A stretch of 64,000 bases of DNA from Achromobacter ruhlandii (GCF_902859695.1 NZ_CADIJL010000006.1:62001-126000), one strand, 5' to 3'. Positions 52,364-61,380 are shown, counted from the first letter of the stretch. Notes: generated by a model from the sequence alone, not told the origin. Numbers and translations: made by a program.

Positions 52364-53776
52364 TCAGACGCGGAAGTCCGCCGCAATGTCCTCGTCGGTG
52401 CGCATGGGCAGCCTGCCCGCGCGGCACGCGTCGAGGAACTGGCGGTAGTCCTTCTCGTTCTGCCGCGCGTAGTCGTGGGCGTAGGTCAGCAGCGCCTCCG
52501 GAAAGGCGTCCGCGCGCCCCATGTAGGCGGCCAGCTCCACCGCATGCCCGCTGGCCTTGGCATGGGCGCGCGCCAGCGCCCGGCCGCACATGCGGCCGTA
52601 TCCCTTCAGGATCTTCTGGTTGAAGCTCTCGATATCCGCCGATACCTTCATGTCGCGCAACTGGCGGAAGTAATAGTGCTTGCCGCGCGGGCCGGTCGAC
52701 CAGCCCAGGAAGATGTCGCTGGCCGCCTGCAGCAATCGTTGCCCTGTCACCACGCGGAAGCCGCCATGCGGCGGCGCCTTGTCGCGGGCGTACCGCGCGA
52801 TCACGGACTCGCGCGCCTCCTTGGCCTGCAGGAACAGGGGATTGCCCCAGCTATCGACCAGCAGCGCCACCAGGCACACGGTGCCGACGCTGCCCACGCC
52901 CACCACCTTGAACACCACATCCTGCACCGAGAAATGCTTGAGCAGCTCGCGCCGGTCCGGCGTCAGGCTATCGAGATAGCCGCCGAAGCACTTGGCCATC
53001 TTCTTTTTCCAGGTGGCGGTGTCGGGCCAGTGTTCGTCCTTGCCCAGCAGGGTGACGGGGCCCGATGGATGGAACATCGCCGGCGGAGCGTCGCGGATGC
53101 GCCACAGACCGCCGTCCTGATACGCCATCTTGCGCAGCATGCTCTCGTTGGTGCGGCCGGCGGCCTTTTCCATCGCCTTGGCGATCAGCCGGCGGCCTTC
53201 GGGCGTCTCGGCATCCTGCAGCATGCGTTCGAACGTGAGACCGTCATACCAGATGTCCAGGGTGCTGTTCTGCGCGTACTCGTTCATCCGCGACTGGTAC
53301 TCGGTGGCCGCCGCCATGACGATGTCGGCGCTGTCGCCGCGACCGTAGCCCATGTGCGTCGCCGCCACGGCCAGGCTGGCCGTCAGGCGTTTGATGTCCC
53401 ATTCCCAGGGGCCCGGGGCGGTTTCGTCGAAATCGTTCAGGTCGAACAGCAACTGGCGCTCGGGCGTGGCGAACCCGCCGAAGTTGAGCAGATGGGCGTC
53501 GCCGCACAGCGGAATCGAAATGCCGGTATGAGGCGTGCCGGCCAGATCGTGCGCCTGCAGGATGGCGGCGCCGCGAAAGAAGGTGAAGGGCGAAGCCGCC
53601 ATGCGACCGTAGCGCAGGGGAATCAGGGCCTTGACGCGGCCCAGGCTGTTGCTGCGCTGCAGCCTGACCGGATCGCGGTCGACATTGCCGACCGCCGCGT
53701 GCGACGAACGCTTGACGAGTTCCCGGGCCTTCTGTCCGGAGGACCTGCGCGCTTGGATGCTGTCTGTCTCGAGCAT
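52364..53776 (-). CDS. DUF2252 domain protein
   Basis: A 470-residue cytoplasmic protein that covers the full DUF2252 length. Visible are YGRMAASPFTFFRGAA, CGDAHLLNFGGFATPE and FDLNDFDETAPGPWEWD, the conserved block that resembles the catalytic region of aminoglycoside-kinase-like proteins. Later come GVGSVGT and RQLRDMK. A kinase-like fold is inferred; no substrate is known for the family. Single leftward gene, convergent with the phospholipase. Confidence 0.82.
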   Translation of the reverse strand: MLETDSIQARRSSGQKARELVKRSSHAAVGNVDRDPVRLQRSNSLGRVKALIPLRYGRMAASPFTFFRGAAILQAHDLAGTPHTGISIPLCGDAHLLNFGGFATPERQLLFDLNDFDETAPGPWEWDIKRLTASLAVAATHMGYGRGDSADIVMAAATEYQSRMNEYAQNSTLDIWYDGLTFERMLQDAETPEGRRLIAKAMEKAAGRTNESMLRKMAYQDGGLWRIRDAPPAMFHPSGPVTLLGKDEHWPDTATWKKKMAKCFGGYLDSLTPDRRELLKHFSVQDVVFKVVGVGSVGTVCLVALLVDSWGNPLFLQAKEARESVIARYARDKAPPHGGFRVVTGQRLLQAASDIFLGWSTGPRGKHYYFRQLRDMKVSADIESFNQKILKGYGRMCGRALARAHAKASGHAVELAAYMGRADAFPEALLTYAHDYARQNEKDYRQFLDACRAGRLPMRTDEDIAADFRV

Positions 53777-53941
53777 GGCGGTTCCCTGGTCGCGGACCGG
53801 TACCGATGACCGGCCTGACGGCGGCAGTGTAACGGGAGCGCGGCGGCGCGGCCAGCCCTCCGGCGGCCCACCGCCTGGCCGCTGGCCACGTCCGTGGATT
53901 GCGGCGTCCTGCCCATCTGCTCGATCAGCTTGATCGAGACT

Positions 53942-54592
53942 CTACTGGAACATGCCGCTTTCAACGCAGAAGGTGACCAGTTCCTGGTCGGTCTGCACGT
54001 TCAGCTTGCGCATGGCCGAGATCTTCTGGCCGCTGACGGTCTTGACGCTGCGCTTGAGGCTGTCGGCCACCTGCATCATCGATTCGCCGCGGATGAAGTG
54101 GCGCAGCACCTCGAATTCCTTGGGCGACAGGCTGTTGATGCGCTCGCCGATGAACTTGCTGCGGGCCGCCAGCGTGCCGTCGCGCTGGAAGCCCGGCGGG
54201 TAATACTTGCGGCCCAGTTGCAGCGCATGCAGGGCAGTGACGATCTCGCCCAGGTTGTCGTGCTTGAACACCACCGCGTCGACGCCGGCGTCGTACAGCG
54301 CCGAGATGATCATGGGGTTGGACACCATGGTCAGCACCACGATGCGGGTGTCGGCGTAGTGCCGGATCAGGTACTTGATCAGGCGGATGCCATCGCCGTA
54401 GATCTCGTCGCCCGGCATCGAATAGTCGGTGATGACGACGTGGGGCTGATCGCGCGCCAGTTGCTCGACCAGCGCGGTCGGCGTACCCAGCGTGGCGACG
54501 ACGTCGAAGCTCAGGTCTTTGTGCAGCAGGTCGGTCATGGCCATCAGCACCAGCGGGTGGTCGTCGGCGATGACGATGCGGAGTCTTTGCAT
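53942..54592 (-). CDS. RcsB-like response regulator (NarL/LuxR type)
   Basis: A 216-residue two-domain regulator. The receiver has acidic pair D10-D11 (IADDHP), phospho-acceptor D56 (ITDYSMPGD), T88 and K110. The C-terminal LuxR helix-turn-helix is INSLSPKEFEVLRHFIRGE with KRSVKTVSGQKISAMRKL. The receiver is strikingly like enterobacterial RcsB (ITDxSMPGD-x-YGDGIxLIKYxxRH). No histidine kinase is nearby. Start ATG at 54592; a GTG at 54640 would add 16 residues. Divergent from the degenerate EAL protein. Confidence 0.82.
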   Translation of the reverse strand: MQRLRIVIADDHPLVLMAMTDLLHKDLSFDVVATLGTPTALVEQLARDQPHVVITDYSMPGDEIYGDGIRLIKYLIRHYADTRIVVLTMVSNPMIISALYDAGVDAVVFKHDNLGEIVTALHALQLGRKYYPPGFQRDGTLAARSKFIGERINSLSPKEFEVLRHFIRGESMMQVADSLKRSVKTVSGQKISAMRKLNVQTDQELVTFCVESGMFQ

Positions 54593-54996
54593 GCGGGGTG
54601 CAGTCAGGTGGGCCGGTTGGGCATACGGATTATTCTGCACCAGGATCCGGACATTGAACCAGAATGTTGCGAGGCCGGGCGTAAGACGAAATCGTATGGT
54701 CCACGGCCGGCCCCGGCCATAAGAAGAATCTCAAAAACAGGGACGCTAACGTGGACCCACGGAGTCCGCGGGTTCTCGCCGGGGTTTTTGCCGGATTCGT
54801 CCGAGCGAGCGGGCGGATTGAGAATTTTCTTGTTCAATCGTCTGGCGCCGTTTGGCACCATCCTCGTCGTATCCGCTTCCGTCTCGCGGCGCGCCAGGCC
54901 GCGCCCGGCATTGCGGCGCTCCCGCGCCCACACGAGGTTCCATGATGTCTTCCTCCACACGCCGCGTCTGGCCGGCGCCTGTGGCCCGGCTTCACC
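54593..54996. other. Regulatory region between the RcsB-like and EAL-like genes
   Basis: 404 bp with lower GC in two parts (54600-54680 and 54720-54840). It must contain both divergent promoters. GTGGACCCACGGAG near 54752 includes a short palindrome. No convincing gene; a 64-codon GTG frame at 54751 has shadow-like composition. Confidence 0.45.
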
Positions 54997-55809
54997 ATGG
55001 GTGACGCCGTTTCCCCGTGGCCCCCGCGCGAGGAATCCCTGTTCCTGCGGTTCCAGCCGGTGTTCACGGCGCAGGGCCGGGTGCATGAATACGCGGTGGC
55101 CGGCAGCCTGATGCCGGCGCGCGGCGGCGGGCCGGGCCTGTTGTCCCAGCGCGCCCGCTTGCGGGCCACCGCCGCCTTCGCCGCGCAGTTTTCCATTCCC
55201 ATCGACTTTTCCTTCGAGCACGCCCTGGCCGCGCCTGACGACACCGACCTGGCGCGGCGTCTGTGCGCCGACCTGGATATCGGCCTGATAGGCGATTTCC
55301 TGTGCTTCGGCGCGCCCGACGCGCTCACGGCGCCGCGCCTGTCCGGCCAGCGGCTGGTGTTCGACCTGCCCCTGATCCGGCGCCTGTCGCCCCACGCCAC
55401 CGCGCTGGCCGGCTACACCGAATTCCGCGCCAGCCTGCGCACGCGTCTGTTGCCGGCCAGTTGCGGCGGCAAGTTCGTGCCCGGCGGCAGCCTGCGCGTC
55501 GAAGGGCTGACGGTGCGGATTCCGCGTGGGCTGGGCAGCGACCGCGCCCTGCAGCGCCGCTTTCTCTGCCTGATGGGGTGCGCCGCCAGCGCCAGGCTGA
55601 CGCTGGTGGTGGACGCCATCGACGACATGCACGACTTCGTCTGGCTGCGTCGCCAGGACGGCCTGCTGTTCCGTGGCACGGCATTGTCCGCGCCGCTCAG
55701 TGCGCAATGCCTGGAGGTCTGGCTGCGCGCCGACGGCGATGCCTGGCGCAGCTTCAACGCCTGTATCGCGCGGCCTGGCTGGACCGACCGCCCGCCGCCC
55801 GGGAACTAG
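54997..55809 (+). CDS. Degenerate EAL-domain-like protein
   Basis: A 270-residue protein whose ends resemble an EAL phosphodiesterase: LFLRFQPVFTAQGRVHEYAV at the start (compare YQPIVxxxxGxxxGxEAL) and LTLVVDAIDDMHDFVWLRRQ then GLLFRGTALSAPL near the end (compare AEGVE-Q-LxxxGxxxxQGxxFxxPL). The EAL triplet, the DDFG Asp residues and the KxD motif are absent, so it should not cleave c-di-GMP. It may bind a protein or nucleotide as a regulator. Divergent from the RcsB-like regulator. Family call by inspection only. Confidence 0.5.
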   Translation: MGDAVSPWPPREESLFLRFQPVFTAQGRVHEYAVAGSLMPARGGGPGLLSQRARLRATAAFAAQFSIPIDFSFEHALAAPDDTDLARRLCADLDIGLIGDFLCFGAPDALTAPRLSGQRLVFDLPLIRRLSPHATALAGYTEFRASLRTRLLPASCGGKFVPGGSLRVEGLTVRIPRGLGSDRALQRRFLCLMGCAASARLTLVVDAIDDMHDFVWLRRQDGLLFRGTALSAPLSAQCLEVWLRADGDAWRSFNACIARPGWTDRPPPGN

Positions 55810-55814
55810 CCGTT

Positions 55815-56261
55815 TCACCCGGCCTGCAGGCGCCCCAGGATGAAGCCATCCACCGCGCTGCTGCGTCCGCGCCACAGCGTGGGTTGGCCCGCGATCGGGG
55901 TGCCGTCGGCGGTGAAGAACAGCGCGTCGGCCAGGTGGATGTAGTTGGGCAGCGGCTCGGCCGGTTGCGGCAGGCGGAACACATCGCCCAGCTCGGCCAG
56001 CGACGTACGCACCGCTTGCCGCGCCGGCGGCTCCATGTCGGACAGCGAATCGGCGAAGGCCGCGGCGAAGCGGTCGAAATACTCCGCGCCCGACACGATC
56101 GAGCCGGACACCAGCATGCCACCCATCTGCAGCGTCACGCCAATGCTTTCCAGCTGTCCGCCGTTGTTCACCAGGTTCACCAGGAACTGCAGGAAGACAT
56201 CGGCCGGGGGCGTGGGCGGGGCGGGGGATCTGGGGGTGTCGAGGGTCGGGTCGAGACTCAT
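55815..56261 (-). CDS. GvpU-like protein (orphan)
   Basis: A 148-residue protein resembling the gas-vesicle accessory protein GvpU of Bacillus megaterium. Matching blocks are GGMLVSGSIVSGAEYFDRFAAAF in the first half and YIHLADALFF then LWRGRSSAVDGFILGRL in the second. No other gvp gene (gvpA, gvpN, gvpF/L) is in the window, so a gas-vesicle role is doubtful. Convergent with the EAL-like gene. Start ATG at 56261. Confidence 0.7.
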   Translation of the reverse strand: MSLDPTLDTPRSPAPPTPPADVFLQFLVNLVNNGGQLESIGVTLQMGGMLVSGSIVSGAEYFDRFAAAFADSLSDMEPPARQAVRTSLAELGDVFRLPQPAEPLPNYIHLADALFFTADGTPIAGQPTLWRGRSSAVDGFILGRLQAG

Positions 56262-56435
56262 GGCGGCGCATGCTCCGGAATAGGTAAGGGTGACACAAGA
56301 TACTTGAAGCCGGGCCGGCGCGCATCGGGTGCAATCGGCTGATAAGCGCGGCGATCAGGCGCCTGTCCCGGGCTTCGCCCGGCCGCGATTGCAGTAACTT
56401 GCGGACAATCGAGACCCTGCATGCAAAGGCCATTC

Positions 56436-56816
56436 ATGATTGCCATCGATCCCTCGTCCGCCACCCGGTCGTCCGCCACCCGCCAGTCCGCCGCCGGGGC
56501 GGACCCCGGCGCGTTCCGCGCCGCCTTCGCCGACGCGCGCCAGCGCGGCGCCTCGGCCCTGGCCGGCGGCCTGGCCGGCGCCGCGCCGTCCGGCGCATCC
56601 GAGTCCGAGCAGGAATTCCTGGACTACGCGTCCATGTCCTTGCAGGACAAGATGTTCTACGCCGCGCTGGCCTCGCTCGGCATCTCCAAGAAGGACTACG
56701 ACGCCATGTCGGCGGCGGACAAGCTCAAGATCGCCGACAAGGTGGCGCTGGCCCTGCGCCAGCTGGCCGAAGCCGAACAGGCCAAACAGGCCGAGCGGGA
56801 CGGCCGCGCCGTCTGA
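56436..56816 (+). CDS. Hypothetical small protein
   Basis: A 126-residue cytoplasmic protein. The N-terminal half is a low-complexity Ser/Ala/Arg stretch. The C-terminal half is well-behaved and helical (EFLDYASMSLQDKMFYAALASLGIS, KKDYDAMSAADKLKIADKVALAL, then a charged coiled-coil-like tail). Family not recognised; type III secretion or flagellar export substrates can look like this, but nothing nearby supports it. AAGG at 56425 favours the ATG at 56436 over the one at 56421. Confidence 0.6.
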   Translation: MIAIDPSSATRSSATRQSAAGADPGAFRAAFADARQRGASALAGGLAGAAPSGASESEQEFLDYASMSLQDKMFYAALASLGISKKDYDAMSAADKLKIADKVALALRQLAEAEQAKQAERDGRAV

Positions 56817-56849
56817 CCTCGCGGCGCTCGGCCGGGAGCGCCTTGCGCA

Positions 56850-57866
56850 TCAAGGCGCCGGGGGCCGCCGTCCGGCGTGCGCGGCCGGGTCGGATTCGCG
56901 CGCGGCATGGCGTTCCAGCATGCGTGCCACCCGTTCGCCCGCCTGCCGCAGGCGCTGCGCCAGCGCGGTCGGCGCCAGTACATCGAATTCCACGTCCAGC
57001 GTCATCAGCCAATACGCCAGCGCGTCCGGCGACTGCCCGGCGCAGCGCAACAGGCAGCGGTCCTCGTCCAGCGCTTCCAGTTCGCCGGCCCACGGCGGAA
57101 TGCGCGCCGCCATGGCCGCGCGCGGCGCGTGCAGGACGACGCGGGCGTCCTCGGCGTTGGGCGCGTGGCCCACGGAGCGCGCCACATAGCCGCGCAGGTC
57201 GCCGCCATCGGGCGGCGGCCGGGGACGAAAGTGCGCGCCCGGTGTCACCGCGCCGGCGATACGGTCGAGCCGGAACGTGCGCCAGTCGTCGCGCGCCGGG
57301 TCCCAGGCCACCAGGTACCAGCGCCAGCCCGTGTGCGCCAGTCCCTGCGGTTCGACCTGGCGCGTGCTGGCCTGGCCGCGGCCGTCGGTGTAGTCGAAGC
57401 ACACGCGCAACTGGTCGCGGCAGGCGGCGGCCAGCGCGGCCAGCAGGCCGGCATCCACCAGCGGCGTGTGGCGCGCCAGCGGCACCAGCGCCGAGCGCAG
57501 CGCATCCATCTTGTGGCGCAAGCGGGCGGGCATCACCTGTTCCAGCTTGACCAGCGCCCGCAGCGCGGCTTCCTCGATGCCGGCGACCGTGCCGGTGGCG
57601 GCGGTGCGCAGGGTGATCGCCACCGTCAAGGCTTCGTCGTCGTCCAGCAGCAGGGGCGGCAGCGCATGCCCGGCGCGAAACGCATAGCCGCCCGCCACGC
57701 CGCTGCTGGCCTGGATCGGGTAGCCCAGCTCGCGCAGCCGGTCGATGTCGCGCCGCAGGGTGCGGGGGTGGACTTCGAGCGCCTGCGCCAGTTCGCCGCC
57801 CGCCCAGTGGCGGCGGGTTTGCAGCAGCGCAAGCAGGCGCAGGAGGCGGTTGCTGGAGGTAAGCAT
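56850..57866 (-). CDS. WYL-domain transcriptional regulator (YafY family)
   Basis: A 338-residue regulator with an N-terminal DeoR-like helix-turn-helix (LLALLQTRRHWAGGELAQAL, HPRTLRRDIDRLRELGYPIQ) and a WYL domain (about 140-230; QVEPQGLAHTGWRWYLVAWDP, RTFRLDRIAGA). WYL domains often sense nucleic acid or nucleotides, but YafY-type members mostly regulate a divergent neighbour. Here that is a glutathione S-transferase gene. Start ATG at 57866. Confidence 0.85.
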   Translation of the reverse strand: MLTSSNRLLRLLALLQTRRHWAGGELAQALEVHPRTLRRDIDRLRELGYPIQASSGVAGGYAFRAGHALPPLLLDDDEALTVAITLRTAATGTVAGIEEAALRALVKLEQVMPARLRHKMDALRSALVPLARHTPLVDAGLLAALAAACRDQLRVCFDYTDGRGQASTRQVEPQGLAHTGWRWYLVAWDPARDDWRTFRLDRIAGAVTPGAHFRPRPPPDGGDLRGYVARSVGHAPNAEDARVVLHAPRAAMAARIPPWAGELEALDEDRCLLRCAGQSPDALAYWLMTLDVEFDVLAPTALAQRLRQAGERVARMLERHAARESDPAAHAGRRPPAP

Positions 57867-57892
57867 GGCGTCGACAATAAAACCCATCGAGG

Positions 57893-57923
57893 GCGGAAAC
57901 TGTCCGCAATGGATTCTACAGTT
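57893..57923. promoter_or_regulatory. Overlapping inverted repeats between WYL regulator and GST
   Basis: GCGGA-N5-TCCGC at 57893-57907 is a perfect palindrome. It overlaps AACTGT-N14-ACAGTT at 57898-57923. Either may be the regulator's site in the divergent promoter. Confidence 0.45.
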
Positions 57924-57982
57924 CATCCCGTCGCCAGCGGCCATGGGGCCGCGGCGGGAATCCCTCGAACGGAGTCTGTTCC

Positions 57983-58591
57983 ATGTCTATCGTCTTCTAT
58001 TGGCACCCCCAGTCCAGCGCCTCCCCGATCGCCGCCGCCCTGGAGGAACTGCAAGTCCCGCACGAACGCGTGAAGGTGGACATCCGCGCCGGCGAGCAGC
58101 GCCGGCCCGAATTCCTGGCGATCAATCCGAATGGCAAGGTGCCGACCCTGACCGTGGACGGCGCGCCCTTGTTCGAGGGCCTGGCGATCCAGCTGTGGCT
58201 GGGCGAGCAATGGGGCGTCGAACGCGGCCTGTGGCCGGCGGCCGGCACGCCGCAGCGCCTGGCCGCCATGTCCTGGTGCGCCTGGGCCTATGTGTCGTAT
58301 GGCGCGGTGCTGTGGCGCCTGTTCCATGTGGGCCATGGCGAGGCCGGCCAGCGCGACCCGGGCCAGGCCGAACGGGCGCTGGCCGATCTGGATTCGCTGC
58401 TGGCGGTGCTGGACGGACATCTGGCGCGCCAGCCCTGGATGCTGGGCGCCGAATATTCACTGGCCGACCTGGTGGTGGGGTCGGTGATCGGCTACAGCAC
58501 GATGCTGGGGGCGCCGGCGGCGGCGCACCCCAAGGTGCAGGCCTGGCTGGGCAAGGTGCAGGCCCGGCCGGCCATGCAGATCGACCGCTGA
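57983..58591 (+). CDS. Glutathione S-transferase family protein
   Basis: A 202-residue GST. The thioredoxin-like N-terminal domain has YWHPQSSASPIAAALEEL (Ser in the active-site turn) and the cis-Pro motif NGKVPTLTVDG. The helical C-terminal domain ends with LGAEYSLADLVVGSVIGYS and PKVQAWLGKVQARPAM. Conjugates or isomerises electrophiles with glutathione; substrate unknown. Divergent from the WYL regulator, so control by it is likely. Confidence 0.85.
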   Translation: MSIVFYWHPQSSASPIAAALEELQVPHERVKVDIRAGEQRRPEFLAINPNGKVPTLTVDGAPLFEGLAIQLWLGEQWGVERGLWPAAGTPQRLAAMSWCAWAYVSYGAVLWRLFHVGHGEAGQRDPGQAERALADLDSLLAVLDGHLARQPWMLGAEYSLADLVVGSVIGYSTMLGAPAAAHPKVQAWLGKVQARPAMQIDR

Positions 58592-58613
58592 AGCCGGCCC
58601 GCGCGCGGCGCGC

Positions 58614-59936
58614 TTACCAGCCCCAGCAGGTGCCCGCGGCAGGCTTGCCGCAGGCGCGGTAGTTGACCGCGAACCACAGCTTGCCGGCGCCGCGCGGGCT
58701 GCCATCGGACTTGACGTCGTTGCGCGGCAGTTCTTCCAGCGTGTCGCGCGCCGTCTTGGTGGGCGAACCGCTGGGCGCGCCCGCCACCAACGCAATGCGG
58801 CCCAGACTGGCGGCCGTGCGGTCCTGGAACACGATGTCGGTGTCGGCCAGCGCGCTCATCTTCAATGCGGCGTTGCGCACCGCGGCGGCATAGCCGTCGT
58901 TGGCGCCGGTGGGCGCCAGCGCCGAACTCAACGTGCTCACCGTCAGGATCTGCGCCGGCGTGGCCGGGGCCGCCATGGCGTATTGATCCAGGCCCGCCAG
59001 CTGGCCGCCGGCCACCTGGCGGCGCAGCCAGTCGCCCCACAGGAATTCAGCGAACTCGGGCAGGTTGCCGTTGCTGTAGGCGATGTCGCGGGTGAAGTAC
59101 ACCAGCGAGCGGTAGCGGTCTTCCTGCATGCCGCCGGCTTCCTGCGCATTGGCGATGCCCAGGCGCGTCGGCAGTTGGTCCACCGTGATGGGCTGGTTCT
59201 GGCCATCGCGCAGCCAGGCCTTGCGTTCATCGACCATGCGCTGCCAGAACGCGGCGGCGGTGCCGACGGTGCTGTAGTTGGCGTCGACCTTGACCCACAC
59301 CGGCAGCTTGGGGCCGCCGTCGGCGATCTCGCGCAACGACGAGAAGGTGTGATGGCCGTCGGTCAGGTACAGATTGCCATCCCAGCCGACCACCACGGTC
59401 TTCAGGCTGGCGGGGTCGGCGCCCATGGCGGCGGTGCAGCCGAACGTGGCGGGCTGGTCCAGGCGCGCGGCCTGCAACTGCGCGATGGTGGTAAAGGGCT
59501 GGGACGTGGTGGCGCCCATGTCTTCGCAGTAGTCGCTGAACTTCTTGCCGACCGTGCGGTTCAGGTAGTCCAGCTGCTTGACCGGGTCGGCGGCCCAGGT
59601 CGGGCGGTTGAAGTCGCCTTGCCAGCGGCCCAGCTTGTAGTAGATCTGGTCGTAGCCGATCGCGGCCTGGGTCGGACGCAGTTCTTCGATGCGCACCTTG
59701 AGCACGTCGCCGGATTTTGCCGCCAGGTAGGCCTGGTTGCGCGTGTCGACCGGCGGCGCCGGGGTTTCGGTCACGGGGCTGGTGACAGGGCTGGCGCCGG
59801 GAGCGTCGTCGTCATCGCCGCCGCCGTTGCAGGCGGCCAGCAGCAGCGGCAGCGCGGCCAGGGCCAGGATCCTCAGGGCGGGGCGCCAGCGCGTGGTCAA
59901 TGGTCGGGGCAGGTCGGGGCAAGGCGTGCGGGTCAT
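58614..59936 (-). CDS. Lipoprotein with a ParB-like nuclease (ParBc_2) domain
   Basis: A 440-residue protein with a signal peptide and lipobox (LALAALPLLLAAC), then an Asp-rich linker NGGGDDDDAPGA. The body has the ParBc_2 family features: RPTQAAIGYDQIYYKLGR near the start and GNLYLTDGHHTFSSLREI in the middle. Cytoplasmic ParB-like proteins bind CTP or cut DNA, but this one is exported and lipid-anchored, so its chemistry is open. ADP-binding or protein modification cannot be excluded. Start ATG at 59936. Confidence 0.75.
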   Translation of the reverse strand: MTRTPCPDLPRPLTTRWRPALRILALAALPLLLAACNGGGDDDDAPGASPVTSPVTETPAPPVDTRNQAYLAAKSGDVLKVRIEELRPTQAAIGYDQIYYKLGRWQGDFNRPTWAADPVKQLDYLNRTVGKKFSDYCEDMGATTSQPFTTIAQLQAARLDQPATFGCTAAMGADPASLKTVVVGWDGNLYLTDGHHTFSSLREIADGGPKLPVWVKVDANYSTVGTAAAFWQRMVDERKAWLRDGQNQPITVDQLPTRLGIANAQEAGGMQEDRYRSLVYFTRDIAYSNGNLPEFAEFLWGDWLRRQVAGGQLAGLDQYAMAAPATPAQILTVSTLSSALAPTGANDGYAAAVRNAALKMSALADTDIVFQDRTAASLGRIALVAGAPSGSPTKTARDTLEELPRNDVKSDGSPRGAGKLWFAVNYRACGKPAAGTCWGW

Positions 59937-60210
59937 GAGTGCGGGGGGCTGGATTCTGGAAGTATCCAATGATGACAGCATCGTGTTTCTCGTTCATTGC
60001 ACCGTCACGCGACGGACATGGCGGGGACCTGCCCCGCAACGGGCGAGCCGCCTGGGCGCAGGCAGCATGACGCCGCCCGGGGAGGCGGCCCGCCGACGAA
60101 TGCGCGCAGGGGCTGGCGGTGCGGACGCCGTCGGTCCGCATGAGGCGCATCAGCCCCCCGCGCGAAACCGCGCCTTTCGCGCATCCGCGCGGCGCGGCGC
60201 GGCGTTGCCC
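59937..60210. other. Intergenic region, no feature seen
   Basis: 274 bp between two leftward genes. AT-richer sequence at 59960-59999 is the probable promoter of the ParB-like lipoprotein. Nothing else stands out. Confidence 0.4.
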
Positions 60211-61380
60211 CTAGCCGCGCTCACGCGCGGCCAACAGGGACAGCGCCACGGCCAGCCAGGCCGCGCTCAACGGTCGTGGCGTGTCGAAAGGCAGCCACGA
60301 TGTGGCCGCCAGGCCCAGGCCCAGCAGGCTGTAGTAGCCCAGGCCGAACAGGGCGCCGGCGCGGCCCAGGCAGTGGCCATAGCGGCGCAGCGCCGGCCCC
60401 AGCAGATTGGGGATCGCCAGCCCATAGCCGACGAACACCGGCAGGGCCGCGACCGCCCACCACCAGCCGGGTTCCGGCCGCCAGGCCACGGCCAACGCCT
60501 GCCCCGCCGCGCCCAGCGCGACGCAACGCAGGCCGTAACGCACCCGCATCGCCGCGTCCGCCGTGGCGGGCAGCCGACGGTTGCAGGCCGCGCCCAGGCT
60601 GCCGGCCAGCGCCACGCCCAGGCCCACCCAGCCGAAGCCCAGGCCGGGCAGGGCGCCCGTCATGAATGGTCCGGCGGCATAAAACGAAAACACCAGCAGG
60701 TTCAATCCCGCCACCCGCAGCACCGCCAGACGCAATGCGCCATCGGCCAGCATCTGGCGCGCCAGCCGTGCCAGGGGCGCGGGAGCGGTCACGGCCGGCC
60801 GGGTTTCGCCCCAGCGCCAGGCGACCGACCCCAGCAGCGCCGCCACCGCCGCCGCGATCGCCGCCAACACGCCGGGATAGCCCTGCCGGTCGGCCAGCAA
60901 CTGGCCCGCCAGCGGCCCGACGGCGGGCGACCACGCCAGCACCGCGCCCAGCGTGACGAAGTAGCGGGTCAGCCGCGCGCCGTCCAGGCAATCGCGCAGC
61001 ACGGTCTGCGTCACCACCGAGCAGGCCGCCAGTCCCAGCGCCTGCAGGAAACGGCCGGCCAGCAACCAGGGATAGGCCGGCGCGGCCAACGCGCACAGGG
61101 TGCCCGCCAGTCCCAGGGCCAGGCCCGCCAGCATCGCCGGTCGCCGGCCCCGGACGTCGGCCACATGGCCCCACAGCAGCACCCCGGCGGCGAAGCCGAC
61201 AAAGAAGATGCCCATGACCGGTTGCGTGGCCGCGGCGTCCAGTCGCCAGTGGCGCGCCAGGTCGGGCAGGGCGGGGGCGAGGATGGTTTCGGCGATCTGC
61301 GGCAGCGCCAGCAGCGCGATGACGAGCCACGCCGGCGGCAGGGCGCCGGGGGCCGATGATGAGAAGGAAGGGGAAGACAT
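60211..61380 (-). CDS. MFS transporter (Bcr/CflA-like)
   Basis: A 389-residue, 12-helix drug:H+ antiporter. Marks are PQIAETILAPALPDLARHW near the start, the loop motif GHVADVRGRRPAML and the helix-5 Pro/Gly region LAWSPAVGPLAGQLL. This resembles the Bcr/CflA group. The gene is divergent from an AraC regulator with an N-terminal cupin across 91 bp, the same plan as the E. coli nimT-nimR pair. Substrate unknown. Confidence 0.78.
   Translation of the reverse strand: MSSPSFSSSAPGALPPAWLVIALLALPQIAETILAPALPDLARHWRLDAAATQPVMGIFFVGFAAGVLLWGHVADVRGRRPAMLAGLALGLAGTLCALAAPAYPWLLAGRFLQALGLAACSVVTQTVLRDCLDGARLTRYFVTLGAVLAWSPAVGPLAGQLLADRQGYPGVLAAIAAAVAALLGSVAWRWGETRPAVTAPAPLARLARQMLADGALRLAVLRVAGLNLLVFSFYAAGPFMTGALPGLGFGWVGLGVALAGSLGAACNRRLPATADAAMRVRYGLRCVALGAAGQALAVAWRPEPGWWWAVAALPVFVGYGLAIPNLLGPALRRYGHCLGRAGALFGLGYYSLLGLGLAATSWLPFDTPRPLSAAWLAVALSLLAARERG

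Noticed and set aside
54751-54945. 64-codon frame with a GTG start between the RcsB-like and EAL-like genes
   Set aside because: No ribosome site, no recognisable features, and it lies in the promoter region.
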